Position numbers and translations under genes: made by a program. From positions 2,480,001-2,544,000 of the forward strand of contig OZ252150.1 of assembly GCA_965248775.1 (NCBI GenBank): a stretch of DNA of 64,000 bases, written 5' to 3'. Shown here piece after piece: positions 35,815-45,032 of the stretch. The stretch comes from JBHHUI01 sp965248775 (GTDB lineage: Bacteria; Chloroflexota; Anaerolineae; Anaerolineales; JBHHUI01). The first letter of the stretch is position 1. Each line of letters opens with the position of its first letter. The notes below the pieces were generated by a model. It saw nothing but the letters and a program-made list of their open reading frames with translations, was not told the DNA's origin and did not search any database.

Positions 35815-37278
35815 GTGGGTGCTCAATACCTTATCGGAGTCGATCTTGGAACAACGCAAACCAAGATTGGACTTTTCGATTTTCAAGGCCAGCTCGTCCA
35901 TCTTGTGCAACAGGGATACTCGGTCTACACGGGTGACGGACCTGGATGTGCCGAACAGAACCCGCAGGAGTGGTGGGATGCTATTTGCGTTATGCTGCGG
36001 GAAATAAGCCAACTTGTTGCAGGTGAAGATATTGCTGCGATCTGTGTGGGTGGTCAGGGTCCGACTACAGTCCTGGCTAATGCAGATGGACAGCCGCTCT
36101 CTAATGCAGTTTTGTGGATGGATACTCGTGCCACTGCGGAACGCGAAGCGCTCGGAGCCAGTCTAGGCGAACCGATTTCTCCGTATGATCATGTTCCCAC
36201 TGCGATGTGGATGCGGTCTCGTTTTCCCGAGGCCTATGCAGAAGCAGTCGGGTACCTCACCGCATTTGATTTTGTAGCCCTCCGCTTGAGCGGGAAGGTA
36301 ATAGCCTCCACATTTGGGGGACGGCATCCATTCCCTCAAGGGCATTTTGAGGCGGGCGGGCTTCGATCAGAACTTTTACCACCGCCCGTCGATATCGGAA
36401 CACCTATTGGCGAAGTAACGACAAAGGCAAGCGCCGAGACAGGTCTGCCGGCAGGCATAATGGTGGTCGCGGGAGTGAACGACGGGATTGAAACGGTTAT
36501 AGGTACCAGGCTTACCAAAGTGAGTCGGGCTTTAGATGCTGGTGGTACAGCGGGTGGCTTCGCCTTGTGTTGGAGTGAGCTTTTGGAAGCAGAAGGTATC
36601 TATAGCTGGCCGGGCATCATCCCGGGGCAGTCAATCATTGGCGGGACCATGAATGCGCTTGGTAAAGCGTTAGATTGGTATCTAGAAACGTTCGAAGATT
36701 CCGCAATCAGCCATGACCAGTTGTTCGAACGCACGTTACAAATCTCACCAGGCGCGGAAGGTCTCATCTTCCTACCCTATCTGGACGGGGAGCGATCACC
36801 GATCTGGGATCCTGCGGCGCGGGGTGTTTTCTTCGGATTGTCCTTAAAGCACAATCGTGATCATATGGCGCGAGCGATTGTCGAATCGACGGCCTTTGCC
36901 GTTCGACATGTAGCAGAGCCTATTCAGCAAGCAGGAGGGGTTGTTTCCGAGATGATGGTCACGGGGAGACAGGCACGAAACGATTCGCTCAGCCAGCTCA
37001 AGGCAGATGTGCTTGGTTTTCCGGTCGCTGTTCCTGCCGTAACGGAAGCTGCCGTACTGGGAGCAGCCGTGCTCTCAGGCGTAGGGGCCGAAATCTTCCC
37101 GGACATCGCTTCCGGATCGGAGCGAATGGTGCGGACTAGAGTAGTGATAAATCCCAACCCACAGAGGCATGAATTCTATTCAAACCTCTATGCTGTCTAT
37201 AAACGACTATATCTCGATCTGCGGGAGGCGTTTGCCGAGTTAAGCGTCTTGAACAAAAAGAATACGAATGGTTTGTAG
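35815..37278 (+). CDS. FGGY-family carbohydrate kinase 1
   Basis: This is an ATP-dependent sugar or polyol kinase of the xylulokinase/gluconokinase type. The 487 residues have the N-terminal phosphate-binding motif GVDLGTTQTKIGLFD and the substrate Asp context WMDTRA. They also have LIFLPYLDGERSPIWDP and the C-terminal adenosine motif. That last motif is altered: MMVTGRQARNDSLSQLKAD has TGR where the family has GGG-A. A GTG start is used. It is a diverged paralogue of the kinase at 40739 (both share ARGVFFGLSL and EQxPxxWW). It is followed immediately by a permease remnant rather than pathway partners. The substrate cannot be read from sequence. Confidence 0.88.
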   Translation: MGAQYLIGVDLGTTQTKIGLFDFQGQLVHLVQQGYSVYTGDGPGCAEQNPQEWWDAICVMLREISQLVAGEDIAAICVGGQGPTTVLANADGQPLSNAVLWMDTRATAEREALGASLGEPISPYDHVPTAMWMRSRFPEAYAEAVGYLTAFDFVALRLSGKVIASTFGGRHPFPQGHFEAGGLRSELLPPPVDIGTPIGEVTTKASAETGLPAGIMVVAGVNDGIETVIGTRLTKVSRALDAGGTAGGFALCWSELLEAEGIYSWPGIIPGQSIIGGTMNALGKALDWYLETFEDSAISHDQLFERTLQISPGAEGLIFLPYLDGERSPIWDPAARGVFFGLSLKHNRDHMARAIVESTAFAVRHVAEPIQQAGGVVSEMMVTGRQARNDSLSQLKADVLGFPVAVPAVTEAAVLGAAVLSGVGAEIFPDIASGSERMVRTRVVINPNPQRHEFYSNLYAVYKRLYLDLREAFAELSVLNKKNTNGL

Positions 37279-37289
37279 CCGTTCCAGCA

Positions 37290-37615
37290 CTCGAATGATG
37301 CTTGGTACATATTTTCTAGTGCATATATTACCGAATGTGATGGCCTCCATCATTTTCCTAGCCACGTTGTTAGTCGCGAACATGATTATTTTCGAAGCCT
37401 CATTAAGTTTCTTAGGACTCGGCGTTGCTCCACCGCCAACCTGGGGACGCATGATCGCCGATGGCCGGGAACATCTCTCTTCGGCATGGTGGATTTCAAC
37501 ATTTCCGGGTTTGGCCATCATGTTCACTGTGCTTGGGATCAACTTGCTCGGGGATTGGCTGCGAGATACGCTCGACCCGAACCACCAAGTTGGAGAGATC
37601 GATGCCGAGAAATAA
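37290..37615 (+). pseudogene. C-terminal remnant of a DppC/OppC-type ABC permease
   Basis: About 105 residues match only the end of an oligopeptide-transporter inner-membrane permease. They include YFLVHILPNVMASIIFLATL, the EAA-loop motif IIFEASLSFLGLG, PTWGRMIADGRE and GINLLGDWLRDTLDP. The first ~190 residues are missing. No start or ribosome binding site suits it, and it abuts the kinase stop, so it is a leftover of a deletion that fused the kinase locus to a former transporter operon. Confidence 0.75.
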
Positions 37616-37698
37616 AACTCATAGGCGGAAGCGTCTCTTCGGAGCCGCTGGCATATATGCTGCGAAGTATCAAATCCCGGCTAATTATTCGAATTGTT

Positions 37699-37736
37699 TT
37701 TATTTGTTTGACAAAATGATAGCCTAGAAATATACT
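37699..37736 (+). promoter_or_regulatory. Promoter with operator-like palindrome, copy 1
   Basis: TTGACA (37708-37713) and TATACT (37731-37736) have an ideal 17-base spacer. Over the -35 box lies the palindrome-like ATTTGTTTGACAAAA (37702-37716), inside the 18-mer TTTTATTTGTTTGACAAA (37698-37715), which also occurs exactly at 47838-47855 minus the last base. Half-sites of the ATTTGT/ACAAAT kind separated by three bases are typical of FadR-type GntR repressors. It should drive the operon from 37847. Confidence 0.75.
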
Positions 37737-37846
37737 GAAACCGCAATGCCTCTACGCTGTCCATCGGATGCACCCATGCAAGTCATCTTCCCGTTCCCCG
37801 GTGCGGCAAATCAGCAAACAAGACAATTCAATCAAGGAGCTATTGC

Positions 37847-38644
37847 ATGTCCGCAGACAAGACCCGTCGCCTGAACCGTATCTTTCGTGCTGATGGCCGC
37901 GCCGTGATCGTCGCAATGGACCACGGAAATTTCTTCGGCACGCAAGCTGGTTTTGAAGACCCCGCCACGGTGATTGAAAAGGTTATCGCTGGCCAGCCTG
38001 ATGCCATCATGACCACATTTGGTCTGGCTCGCAAGTTCGCGCGCGAACTTGCGCCTACAAGCCTGATCCTGCGAGTGGATGGAGGCGCATCCCGCTTGGG
38101 AACGCGTGCTTGGCGCGGGAGTCTGGTTTTCGATGCCGAGACGGCATTGCGCATCGGCGCGGATGGAGTCGTGGCAATGGGATTCCCGGGCTCCGAAAAC
38201 GAGGATAAGAACCTGAATTATCTGGCGATGCTCAGCAAGCAGAGCGCGCAATGGGGGCTGCCTTTCATAGCTGAGATGCTGCCGCGTGGCTTTGAGGGCG
38301 GAGACGATGCGCGCGCGCCCGATACGATTGCTCTGGCCGCCCGCTTGGGCGCCGAACTGGGCGCAGACATTATCAAAACACAATATACCGGGAGCGTCGA
38401 GAGTTTCCGGCCGGTGGTGGAAAGCTGCTTCGTGCCGGTAGTCGTGCTGGGCGGCCCGAAAATGGACGACGACGAGGCCGTCTTGAGTACGGTGCGCGGG
38501 GCGCTGGATGCCGGTGCGAGCGGGGTGGCGATGGGGCGCAACATCTGGGGACATGCCAACCCCACCGCGATGATTGCGGCTGTGAGTGCCATCATCCATG
38601 ACGATGCGTCAGTCGCATCCGCTCTGGCTTTACTCGCTGAATAG
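37847..38644 (+). CDS. LacD/DeoC-type (class I) aldolase family protein
   Basis: This is a TIM-barrel aldolase of the DeoC/LacD/FbaB superfamily, 265 residues. It begins with VIVAMDHGNFFGTQAGFEDP. LILRVDGGASRLG follows, and the Schiff-base lysine is likely in ADIIKTQYTGSVESFR (about 185). Phosphate-binding turns are VVVLGGPKMDDDE and ASGVAMGRNIWGHANP. The family cleaves phosphorylated ketoses or related aldols. It is the first gene of a ten-gene operon behind the promoter at 37708; a FGGY kinase downstream could supply the phosphorylated substrate. Confidence 0.85.
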   Translation: MSADKTRRLNRIFRADGRAVIVAMDHGNFFGTQAGFEDPATVIEKVIAGQPDAIMTTFGLARKFARELAPTSLILRVDGGASRLGTRAWRGSLVFDAETALRIGADGVVAMGFPGSENEDKNLNYLAMLSKQSAQWGLPFIAEMLPRGFEGGDDARAPDTIALAARLGAELGADIIKTQYTGSVESFRPVVESCFVPVVVLGGPKMDDDEAVLSTVRGALDAGASGVAMGRNIWGHANPTAMIAAVSAIIHDDASVASALALLAE

Positions 38645-38675
38645 TCTTGACCTCGAGCAGGAGAAATTTCAGTCG

Positions 38676-39725
38676 ATGACCGAGAACAAAATGAGGCGGG
38701 CCGTTCTCACAGGCCCCAGAGAAGTCGCCATTGAAGAAGTGCCGCTGGAGCGACCGGCGCCGGACGAGGTTATCGTGCGGGTGCACTCGTCGGCGTTATG
38801 CACGTTCGAGCAGCGCGCCTATATCGGTATGGATGAACGCTTTTATCCGCTGCTCGGAGGGCACGAGCTGGCCGGGGTGGTCGAGTCGCTAGGCGATCAA
38901 GTCGATCACGTGGTTGTGGGAGACAAGGTGGCGATCTCGGCGATTGAGCGCTGCGGCAATTGCTATTCGTGCCGGCGCGGGTACCAATGCGAAAACCTGT
39001 GGTTCAAGAAGGACAAAGGAGAGCGCCCGAAAGGCCCGATGGGTCCGGCCGGCCTCGCCACCCACAAGGTCGCGAAGGAAAATCAGGTGTACAAGCTGCA
39101 CCCGGACACGAATCTGCTGCACGCAGCCCTCACCGAGCCGCTGGCCTGTGTCTTGCGCAGCATCAAGAAGGCGCAGATTCAGCCAGGCGACGTAGTCGTC
39201 ATCATCGGCGGCGGCGTGATGGGCGTGCTGCATACCATGCTTGCGCACGGGCACGGCGCGAGCGTGATCGTCAGCGAGCCGGATGCCAGGCGACGTACGG
39301 AGGCGCTCGCGTTTGGAGCCAACCACGCTATCGATCCAATGGAGAGTGACTTCGCCGAACAGGTGCGGGAGCTCTCGGACGGGCGCGGCGCAGATGTCAT
39401 CATCGTGGCTGCCAGCCCGATCAAGGCCGTGCAAGCTGCGTTTGGCGCGCTCATTAAGGGCGGGCGCTTGTTGATTTACGCGCGCGTCTTCCCAAAAGGT
39501 GAGACCATCGCCATCGACCCCAATCTGTTTCACGATAATGAGATCGTTCTGACCGGCACGATAAGCCAGAACAGCGAAGACTTTCAGCAGTCTGCAGAGA
39601 TGATCAGCAGCGGCGCGATAGACCTGGGGCCGGTCATCACGGCCACGTATCCTATCGATCAGGTGAAGGAGGCGTTCGACGCGGCCATCGATCTGAGTAC
39701 GTATCGGGTTGTTGTAAATCCTTAA
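38676..39725 (+). CDS. Zinc-dependent alcohol/polyol dehydrogenase
   Basis: This medium-chain NAD(P)-dependent dehydrogenase is of the sorbitol/threonine dehydrogenase type. The ATG at 38676 has AGGAGA 11 bases upstream; about 349 residues follow. The catalytic zinc ligand region is SSALCTFEQRAYIG and LLGGHELAGVVESLG. Structural-zinc cysteines appear in IERCGNCYSCRRGYQCENLW. The Rossmann motif is VVIIGGGVMGVLHTMLA. It probably oxidises the carbon source's hydroxyl group. It starts 31 bases after the aldolase stop and belongs to the same operon. Confidence 0.88.
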   Translation: MTENKMRRAVLTGPREVAIEEVPLERPAPDEVIVRVHSSALCTFEQRAYIGMDERFYPLLGGHELAGVVESLGDQVDHVVVGDKVAISAIERCGNCYSCRRGYQCENLWFKKDKGERPKGPMGPAGLATHKVAKENQVYKLHPDTNLLHAALTEPLACVLRSIKKAQIQPGDVVVIIGGGVMGVLHTMLAHGHGASVIVSEPDARRRTEALAFGANHAIDPMESDFAEQVRELSDGRGADVIIVAASPIKAVQAAFGALIKGGRLLIYARVFPKGETIAIDPNLFHDNEIVLTGTISQNSEDFQQSAEMISSGAIDLGPVITATYPIDQVKEAFDAAIDLSTYRVVVNP

Positions 39726-39758
39726 AGCGGAGGCAGTAGGCGACCGCGGTATTAAGCT

Positions 39759-40703
39759 GTGACGTCAATCCACAATATTCGGTTCGGGGTCGGCGAGTGG
39801 TGGGCGCTGGGGGCAGCGATCAGTTATGCGATCGCCAATGTGCTCACACGCGTCGCGGCGGTGGAAGGCGATCCGCTTGCCGGAACGGTATTGCGTGTGA
39901 TCCCGCTGGCGTTGTTTGGCCTGCTGATGATGGCGCTGCGACCGCAGCGGACGGCGCAGCTGCTGCCCGCCCATGCGGATTTCGTCGGTTGGAGGCAGAT
40001 CGCACTTACGTTCTTCTCTGGCCTCATCATTGCGCCGCTGGCGCACCTCTGGTTGTTCCTCGCGTTTCGCTATGGTGGCGTGCTGGTTGCGGTACCGTTT
40101 TTTTCCACCTTTCCACTATTCGGCGCGCTCATTGCAGTCCCCTTCTTGGGAGAGTCGTTCAACCGCCGTATCGGCACAGGGATCGTGGTCAGCCTGGTGG
40201 GCATTACCGTGCTGACCTACGGACAGCAAGTGGGGATACCGGTCTCCGACCTCTGGCCACTTGGCGCATTTTACGGATTGTTAACTGGACTGGTTTGGGC
40301 AGTGAGCAGCAACATAGGCAGTTTCCTGCTCCGGCGCCGAATGGATATCTTTAGTCTAATCGGCATCACACTCACGATGTCTGCCGTTATTTTGACGACG
40401 ATCCTTGCGGTGCAGGGGCGCCTGGATTCATTTACATCTTTTAGCCAGCGCGGCTACATATCATTGTTTGTATCGGGCGTGATGCTCGGCGTGGCACAAG
40501 TTTGTCTCTACCGGGCGTTCGAGCTTACTTCGGTTGCCAGCGCAAGTACGGTGAAAGTGTTGGATGTTCTGATCGCCACTGTGCTTGCGACGACGATTCT
40601 CGGCGAGGTCTTGAACATACCGGGCGCACTGGGGATTGCGGTGCTCCTGATTGGGGTGGTGGTCGTGCAGGTCGCGAAAGCGCCCGCGCCCATTGCTAGG
40701 TAA
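39759..40703 (+). CDS. DMT-superfamily (EamA) transporter
   Basis: The 314 residues have ten hydrophobic helices in two EamA repeats, each with a terminal conserved turn (GGVLVAVPFFSTFPLFGALI and SVASASTVKVLDVLIATVLA). Such proteins export or import small metabolites. Within a catabolic operon it may take up the substrate or expel an intermediate. A GTG start without a strong ribosome binding site is used. It lies between the dehydrogenase and the second FGGY kinase. Confidence 0.85.
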   Translation: MTSIHNIRFGVGEWWALGAAISYAIANVLTRVAAVEGDPLAGTVLRVIPLALFGLLMMALRPQRTAQLLPAHADFVGWRQIALTFFSGLIIAPLAHLWLFLAFRYGGVLVAVPFFSTFPLFGALIAVPFLGESFNRRIGTGIVVSLVGITVLTYGQQVGIPVSDLWPLGAFYGLLTGLVWAVSSNIGSFLLRRRMDIFSLIGITLTMSAVILTTILAVQGRLDSFTSFSQRGYISLFVSGVMLGVAQVCLYRAFELTSVASASTVKVLDVLIATVLATTILGEVLNIPGALGIAVLLIGVVVVQVAKAPAPIAR

Positions 40704-40738
40704 AGGGGAAAGTTATTCTCGATGAAGACTAACGGCGC

Positions 40739-42190
40739 GTGAGTCAAAGCGCCTTGCTACTCGGGATCGACGTCGGAACCACGCAGACGAAAGTCGGCGC
40801 GTTTTATCTGGATGGTCGACCAGCTGTCATTGCTGCACACGACTATGCCCTGGCATTCGAGGCAGGCACCGGCGCAGCTGAACAGGACCCCGAGGATTGG
40901 TGGCGCGCCACGCAGCAGGCGCTGCACGAAATACTGGCGGATCTCGATCCGCATGATCTGATCGCTGTGGCCGTGGGGGGGCAGGGGCCCACCGTCGTTG
41001 CAATCGACGAGGACCTCAATCCCGTCTGCCCGGCGCTTACCTGGATGGACCGGCGCAGCAGCCATGAAGTCGCCGCATTGAGTACGCAATTGGGGCGCAG
41101 CCTGCCCGCGCATGCATTCCTGCCCAAGGTGATGTGGCTCAAAAACCAGCGCACCGCCAGCTATCATTCTGCGCGCTGGTTCTGCCAGTCTTGGGACTTT
41201 GTCGCCGCGCGTCTGTGCGGCGAAGTCGTAGCCTCGACGTCCCCCGCGATTGCGCCCTGGGATAATGCGCAACTGACGGCCTCCGAGCTCGACCGCACAA
41301 AAATTCCGACATCCCAAATCATGGGAGCGCCGCTCGGTTCCATAACGGCAGCTGCATCAGCACAAACCGGCCTGCCGGAAGGACTGGCAGTGATAGGCGG
41401 GATAAGCGATTACTACGGCAGCGTGATCGGCAGCAACACTCTGCAACCGGGTGTCGCCTGCGACAACGGTGGTACTTCGCAAAGCCTGAACGTGTGCTGG
41501 GATGCTGCTCTGGACGTGCAAGGCGCGTTCTGTCTGCCCTCTTTTGAGGCGGGGCGCTGGTATGCGGGTGGTCCGGCCTCGACTTCCGGCAAGGCTTTCG
41601 ACTGGTGGCGACACACAGTGCTTGGTGTCGAAAATGATGACGAGACCCTGTTGCAGGCTGCTGCAGAGGTCCGGCCCGGGAGTGAGAATCTCATCTTTCT
41701 GCCTTATCTTGCGGGCGAACGTGCTCCCCTGTGGGACCCCACTGCGCGCGGGGTTTTCTTTGGACTTTCGCTATCGCATGACCGTGCGCACCTGACGCGC
41801 GCGGTGATGGAAGCGGTCGCGTATATTCTCTGCCATATCATTGAGCGCGTGGAGGCCGCTGGTGGAAGGGTGCAGGAAATACACGCTTGCGGCGGCCAGG
41901 CACAGAGCGACCTGTGGAACAGCATCAAGTCGGATGCCACTGGCCGATCGGTGGTTGTGCCGGAGGTGGTCGATGCCGCCATGCTCGGGTCTGCCATCAT
42001 TGCTGGAGTGGGGGTGGGAGCCTTCGCCGACTTTGCCGACGGCGCAGCGCGCATGGTACGACCACGCGCGCGCATCGATCCGGACGCTGCCCGGCATGAA
42101 AAATACCAATTGTTGTTTTCTATTTATCGAGACCTTTATCCGGCTTTGCAGCCGCTTTTCCAGCGTCTGGAAAAAGTTGCCGCCCAATGA
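40739..42190 (+). CDS. FGGY-family carbohydrate kinase 2
   Basis: This 483-residue sugar/polyol kinase has GIDVGTTQTKVGAFY, TWMDRRSSHE, FLPYLAGERAPLWDP and the adenosine motif HACGGQAQSDLWNSIKSD. The canonical-looking GG-Q-A motif distinguishes it from the altered motif of kinase 1. It begins at GTG 40739, and its stop overlaps the next gene (ATGA at 42187). It is probably the main kinase of this operon. Confidence 0.9.
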   Translation: MSQSALLLGIDVGTTQTKVGAFYLDGRPAVIAAHDYALAFEAGTGAAEQDPEDWWRATQQALHEILADLDPHDLIAVAVGGQGPTVVAIDEDLNPVCPALTWMDRRSSHEVAALSTQLGRSLPAHAFLPKVMWLKNQRTASYHSARWFCQSWDFVAARLCGEVVASTSPAIAPWDNAQLTASELDRTKIPTSQIMGAPLGSITAAASAQTGLPEGLAVIGGISDYYGSVIGSNTLQPGVACDNGGTSQSLNVCWDAALDVQGAFCLPSFEAGRWYAGGPASTSGKAFDWWRHTVLGVENDDETLLQAAAEVRPGSENLIFLPYLAGERAPLWDPTARGVFFGLSLSHDRAHLTRAVMEAVAYILCHIIERVEAAGGRVQEIHACGGQAQSDLWNSIKSDATGRSVVVPEVVDAAMLGSAIIAGVGVGAFADFADGAARMVRPRARIDPDAARHEKYQLLFSIYRDLYPALQPLFQRLEKVAAQ

Positions 42191-43140
42191 TCATTGACGC
42201 GTTCGCGCATATTTACCCGCGCGCCTTCTTGCGCTATCTGGAAGATCACGATCTAGGATTGCCGGTGTTCTTCCAGGATACGCCCACCTTTACCTCGGGT
42301 GCTGAGCGAGTCGATGAGTTGGATCGCCATGGCATTGATCGCCAGGTCATTTGTCTGGGTACTCCTTCTTTTGACGAGCTTTTTGTGGAGCATTCAATTG
42401 CGCAGGCGCTTGAATGCGCGCGGCTTGCAAATGAGGGCATTGCAAACATTGTGACGCGTGCTCCCGATCGTTTCATCGGCGTCGGAACGCTTCCGCTCGT
42501 CGGCCTTGACTCTGTTGACGCTGCTGTGGAGGAACTAGAGCACATGGTTAGCAGCCTTGGCTTGCGTGGTGTGCAGTTGTACACCGATGTCGCCGGTCAT
42601 CCGCTCGACGATGAACGATTGTTCCCACTTTATGAGGCCTTGATTGCGCTTGACATGCCGGTTCTTTTGCACCCTAAAGGCGGTGACTACAATGTACGCA
42701 CGCACGACTACCTAACATGGCTCACCTTCGGCTGGCCGTTTGAGACCTCGCTTGCCATGAGTCGTCTGGTGCATGCCGGCGTGTTGGAGAGGTTCTCCGC
42801 GCTGAAGATTGTCACGCATCACCTGGGTGCGTTCATCCCGCATATGGCCGCCCGCATTGCCGGAGTTGGGTACACGCTCGCGCGTACGTCGGACTGGTCT
42901 CTGCCGCGCCCGCTGCTCGATTACTTCCAGCAGTTCTATGGGGATACGGCAGTCAACGGATATCAGCCGGCGCTCGATTCTGGACGCGCTTTTTTCGGCG
43001 CGCAGCATATCCTTTTCGGAACGGACTGGCCCTTCGTGCCAATTGGCCCGCAATTACAAGCTGTAACGGAGTGGGATATTCCCACCTCCGAGAAACGACA
43101 GATCATGTGCGAAAATGCAATGCAACTCTTTCATCTTTAG
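42187..43140 (+). CDS. Amidohydrolase-superfamily protein (ACMSD-like)
   Basis: This is a TIM-barrel metal-dependent hydrolase or decarboxylase of the Amidohydro_2 (ACMSD-like) group, 317 residues. Metal-site elements are PVLLHPKGGDYN, KIVTHHLGAFIPHMA and FGTDWPFVPIGP. The N-terminal metal motif, normally Asp-x-His-x-His, reads IDAFAHIYP, so Phe6 replaces the first histidine and only His8 remains. Metal binding may therefore be altered. Translationally coupled to the kinase (ATGA overlap), it likely acts on a ring-opened or acidic intermediate. Confidence 0.82.
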   Translation: MIIDAFAHIYPRAFLRYLEDHDLGLPVFFQDTPTFTSGAERVDELDRHGIDRQVICLGTPSFDELFVEHSIAQALECARLANEGIANIVTRAPDRFIGVGTLPLVGLDSVDAAVEELEHMVSSLGLRGVQLYTDVAGHPLDDERLFPLYEALIALDMPVLLHPKGGDYNVRTHDYLTWLTFGWPFETSLAMSRLVHAGVLERFSALKIVTHHLGAFIPHMAARIAGVGYTLARTSDWSLPRPLLDYFQQFYGDTAVNGYQPALDSGRAFFGAQHILFGTDWPFVPIGPQLQAVTEWDIPTSEKRQIMCENAMQLFHL

Positions 43141-43149
43141 GATGATGCA

Positions 43150-44253
43150 GTGACGAATATTCAACCGGAGGTTCGCATATCATCTGAGGCGCTGCGCAGG
43201 TTCGCCGAGGCGTTGTTTGTCGGATTGGGCGCTCCACGTGCTCGAGCAGAGAGAGTCGCCGCCGCCCTTGTATCGGCCAACTTGCGCGGGGTGGACTCGC
43301 ACGGTGTGGCGCTGCTCAATTGGTATGCGAATTGCATGCAGCGAGGCCTGATCGATGTGCACACCGAACCGACTGTGATCTCAGAAAGTCCGGGTCACGT
43401 CGTGATAGATGCCAAAAATGGTCTCGGAGCGCCGACGGCGGTTTATGCGATGGACAAATGTTTGGAGTTGGCGCGTGGAAATGGGATTGCCGGCGTCACC
43501 GTGCGCAATGGAAATCATTTTGGTATGGCCGGCCACTACGCGCTGCGTGCCCTCCCGCACGACATGATCGGAATGGCGATGACAACGGCCTCCCGGCTCG
43601 TGGCCCCCACCTTCGGCGTGGAGCCAATGCTGGGCACGAATCCCATCGCCGTGGCCGCGCCGGCCGGGACGCAGCCCGCATTCGTCCTGGACATGGCCAC
43701 CAGCGTGCAGCCCTTCGGCAAGGTGCTCCTGGCGCTCCACAATGGTGAGCAGCTGCCCGCTGGGATTGCTACAGATGCACAGGGGAATCCTGTCCTCGAT
43801 CCGGAAACTTTTATCACTGGCGTGCGCGAAGATTTCAGCACTGCGCTCCTGCCGCTGGGCGGCTTCGCAGAGCTTGCAGGCTACAAGGGCTATGGACTGG
43901 CGCTGCTGGTTGACATCCTCAGCGGAGTGCTCTCCGGCTCAAACTTTGGTAAATATGTGGCTGCCGATCCGGATGCCCCTGCCAATATCGGACACTGGTT
44001 CATGGCGATCAACATAGCGTCCTTCATGCCGGTGGACGACTTCAAGGCACGCCTGGACAGTGTCTTGCAGGAATTGAAGGCCTCTCGCAAAGCGCCGGGG
44101 GAGAAGCGCATTTATGCCCCCGGCGAGATCGAGTTCGAGACGGAAGCCGAACGCAGCGAACATGGGATTCCTCTTCCGGCGATCATCATCGATCAACTGC
44201 GCGCACTTGCTGAGGAATTCGCGATTGAGTTTGATCTGGAGACAATGCCATGA
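43150..44253 (+). CDS. Ldh2-family malate/lactate/ureidoglycolate-type dehydrogenase
   Basis: This NAD(P)-dependent 2-hydroxyacid dehydrogenase of the LDH2/MDH2 family has 367 residues. Signatures are NLRGVDSHGVALLNWY (catalytic His, about 56), GIAGVTVRNGNHFGMAGHYA, MLGTNPIAVAAPAG and GFAELAGYKGYGLALLVDIL. The family includes 2,3-diketogulonate, malate, ureidoglycolate and delta-1-piperideine-2-carboxylate reductases, so the substrate is unresolved. The stop overlaps the next start (ATGA, 44250). Confidence 0.88.
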   Translation: MTNIQPEVRISSEALRRFAEALFVGLGAPRARAERVAAALVSANLRGVDSHGVALLNWYANCMQRGLIDVHTEPTVISESPGHVVIDAKNGLGAPTAVYAMDKCLELARGNGIAGVTVRNGNHFGMAGHYALRALPHDMIGMAMTTASRLVAPTFGVEPMLGTNPIAVAAPAGTQPAFVLDMATSVQPFGKVLLALHNGEQLPAGIATDAQGNPVLDPETFITGVREDFSTALLPLGGFAELAGYKGYGLALLVDILSGVLSGSNFGKYVAADPDAPANIGHWFMAINIASFMPVDDFKARLDSVLQELKASRKAPGEKRIYAPGEIEFETEAERSEHGIPLPAIIIDQLRALAEEFAIEFDLETMP

Positions 44254-45032
44254 CCGGAGCAGAACTGCGCGAAAAGATGCAGCAAGGCCAAGCTGTCTTT
44301 GGTACGGCACTCTTTATGGCGCGTAACCCCCGTTGGGCGCGATTGTTTGCCGGGCTTGACCTCGATTTCGTCATGGTGGACCGCGAGCACGCAGCTTTTA
44401 CCCGCAGCGAGGTCGCGGATATGGTTGTTGCAATCAGTGGCGCAGGGATTACCCCCATCGTGCGCGTACCATTTCCATCTGCACGCGAGGTGACACGGAT
44501 GTTCGATACCGGCGCGCAGGGAATCCTCGTGCCCTATTGCGAGACGATCGAAGAGATTCGATCTGTGCTAGCTGCCGCGCGCTGGCGTCCACTTAAGGGC
44601 GCGCTGCTCGAAAGGGCGAAAACCGATGGCGAGTTTCCCAGTGATGCGGCGCAAGAGTATCTTGTACAGAACAACCACAACAATCTGATGATGATCGGCA
44701 TCGAGAGCGTGCCGACAGTCGAAAATCTCGAGAACATCCTGCAACTCGACGGCATTGATGTCATCTTCATCGGCCCGTTGGACCTGACCCTCTCTTTGGG
44801 TATCCCGGGCGAGATCGAGCATCCGGACTATGAGGCTGTGGTGCAGCACGTCATCGAGACCTGTACAGCGCACAACGTCCCGGTGGCCATCCACCTGCAC
44901 TCTGTCGAGCATGCCATTAAGTGGGTTTCAGCCGGGGTGCGGTGCGTGATCTATCGCTCAGACACACGCGCCATGGCGCAGATTTTCCGACAGGACCTCG
45001 CAGCAATCTCACAACACTTACAGAACCAATGA
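44250..45032 (+). CDS. HpcH/HpaI-family aldolase
   Basis: This is a class II pyruvate-type aldolase for 2-keto-3-deoxy sugar acids or 4-hydroxy-2-ketoheptanedioate. The 260 residues show FVMVDREHAAFTRSEVADM, GAQGILVPYCETIEEI, MMIGIESVPTVENLENIL (metal Glu) and VIFIGPLDLTLSLGIPG. The usual Arg of the active site is in TPIVRVPFPS. It overlaps both neighbours by four bases, directly before the enolase-superfamily gene that could make its 2-keto-3-deoxy substrate. Confidence 0.9.
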   Translation: MTGAELREKMQQGQAVFGTALFMARNPRWARLFAGLDLDFVMVDREHAAFTRSEVADMVVAISGAGITPIVRVPFPSAREVTRMFDTGAQGILVPYCETIEEIRSVLAAARWRPLKGALLERAKTDGEFPSDAAQEYLVQNNHNNLMMIGIESVPTVENLENILQLDGIDVIFIGPLDLTLSLGIPGEIEHPDYEAVVQHVIETCTAHNVPVAIHLHSVEHAIKWVSAGVRCVIYRSDTRAMAQIFRQDLAAISQHLQNQ

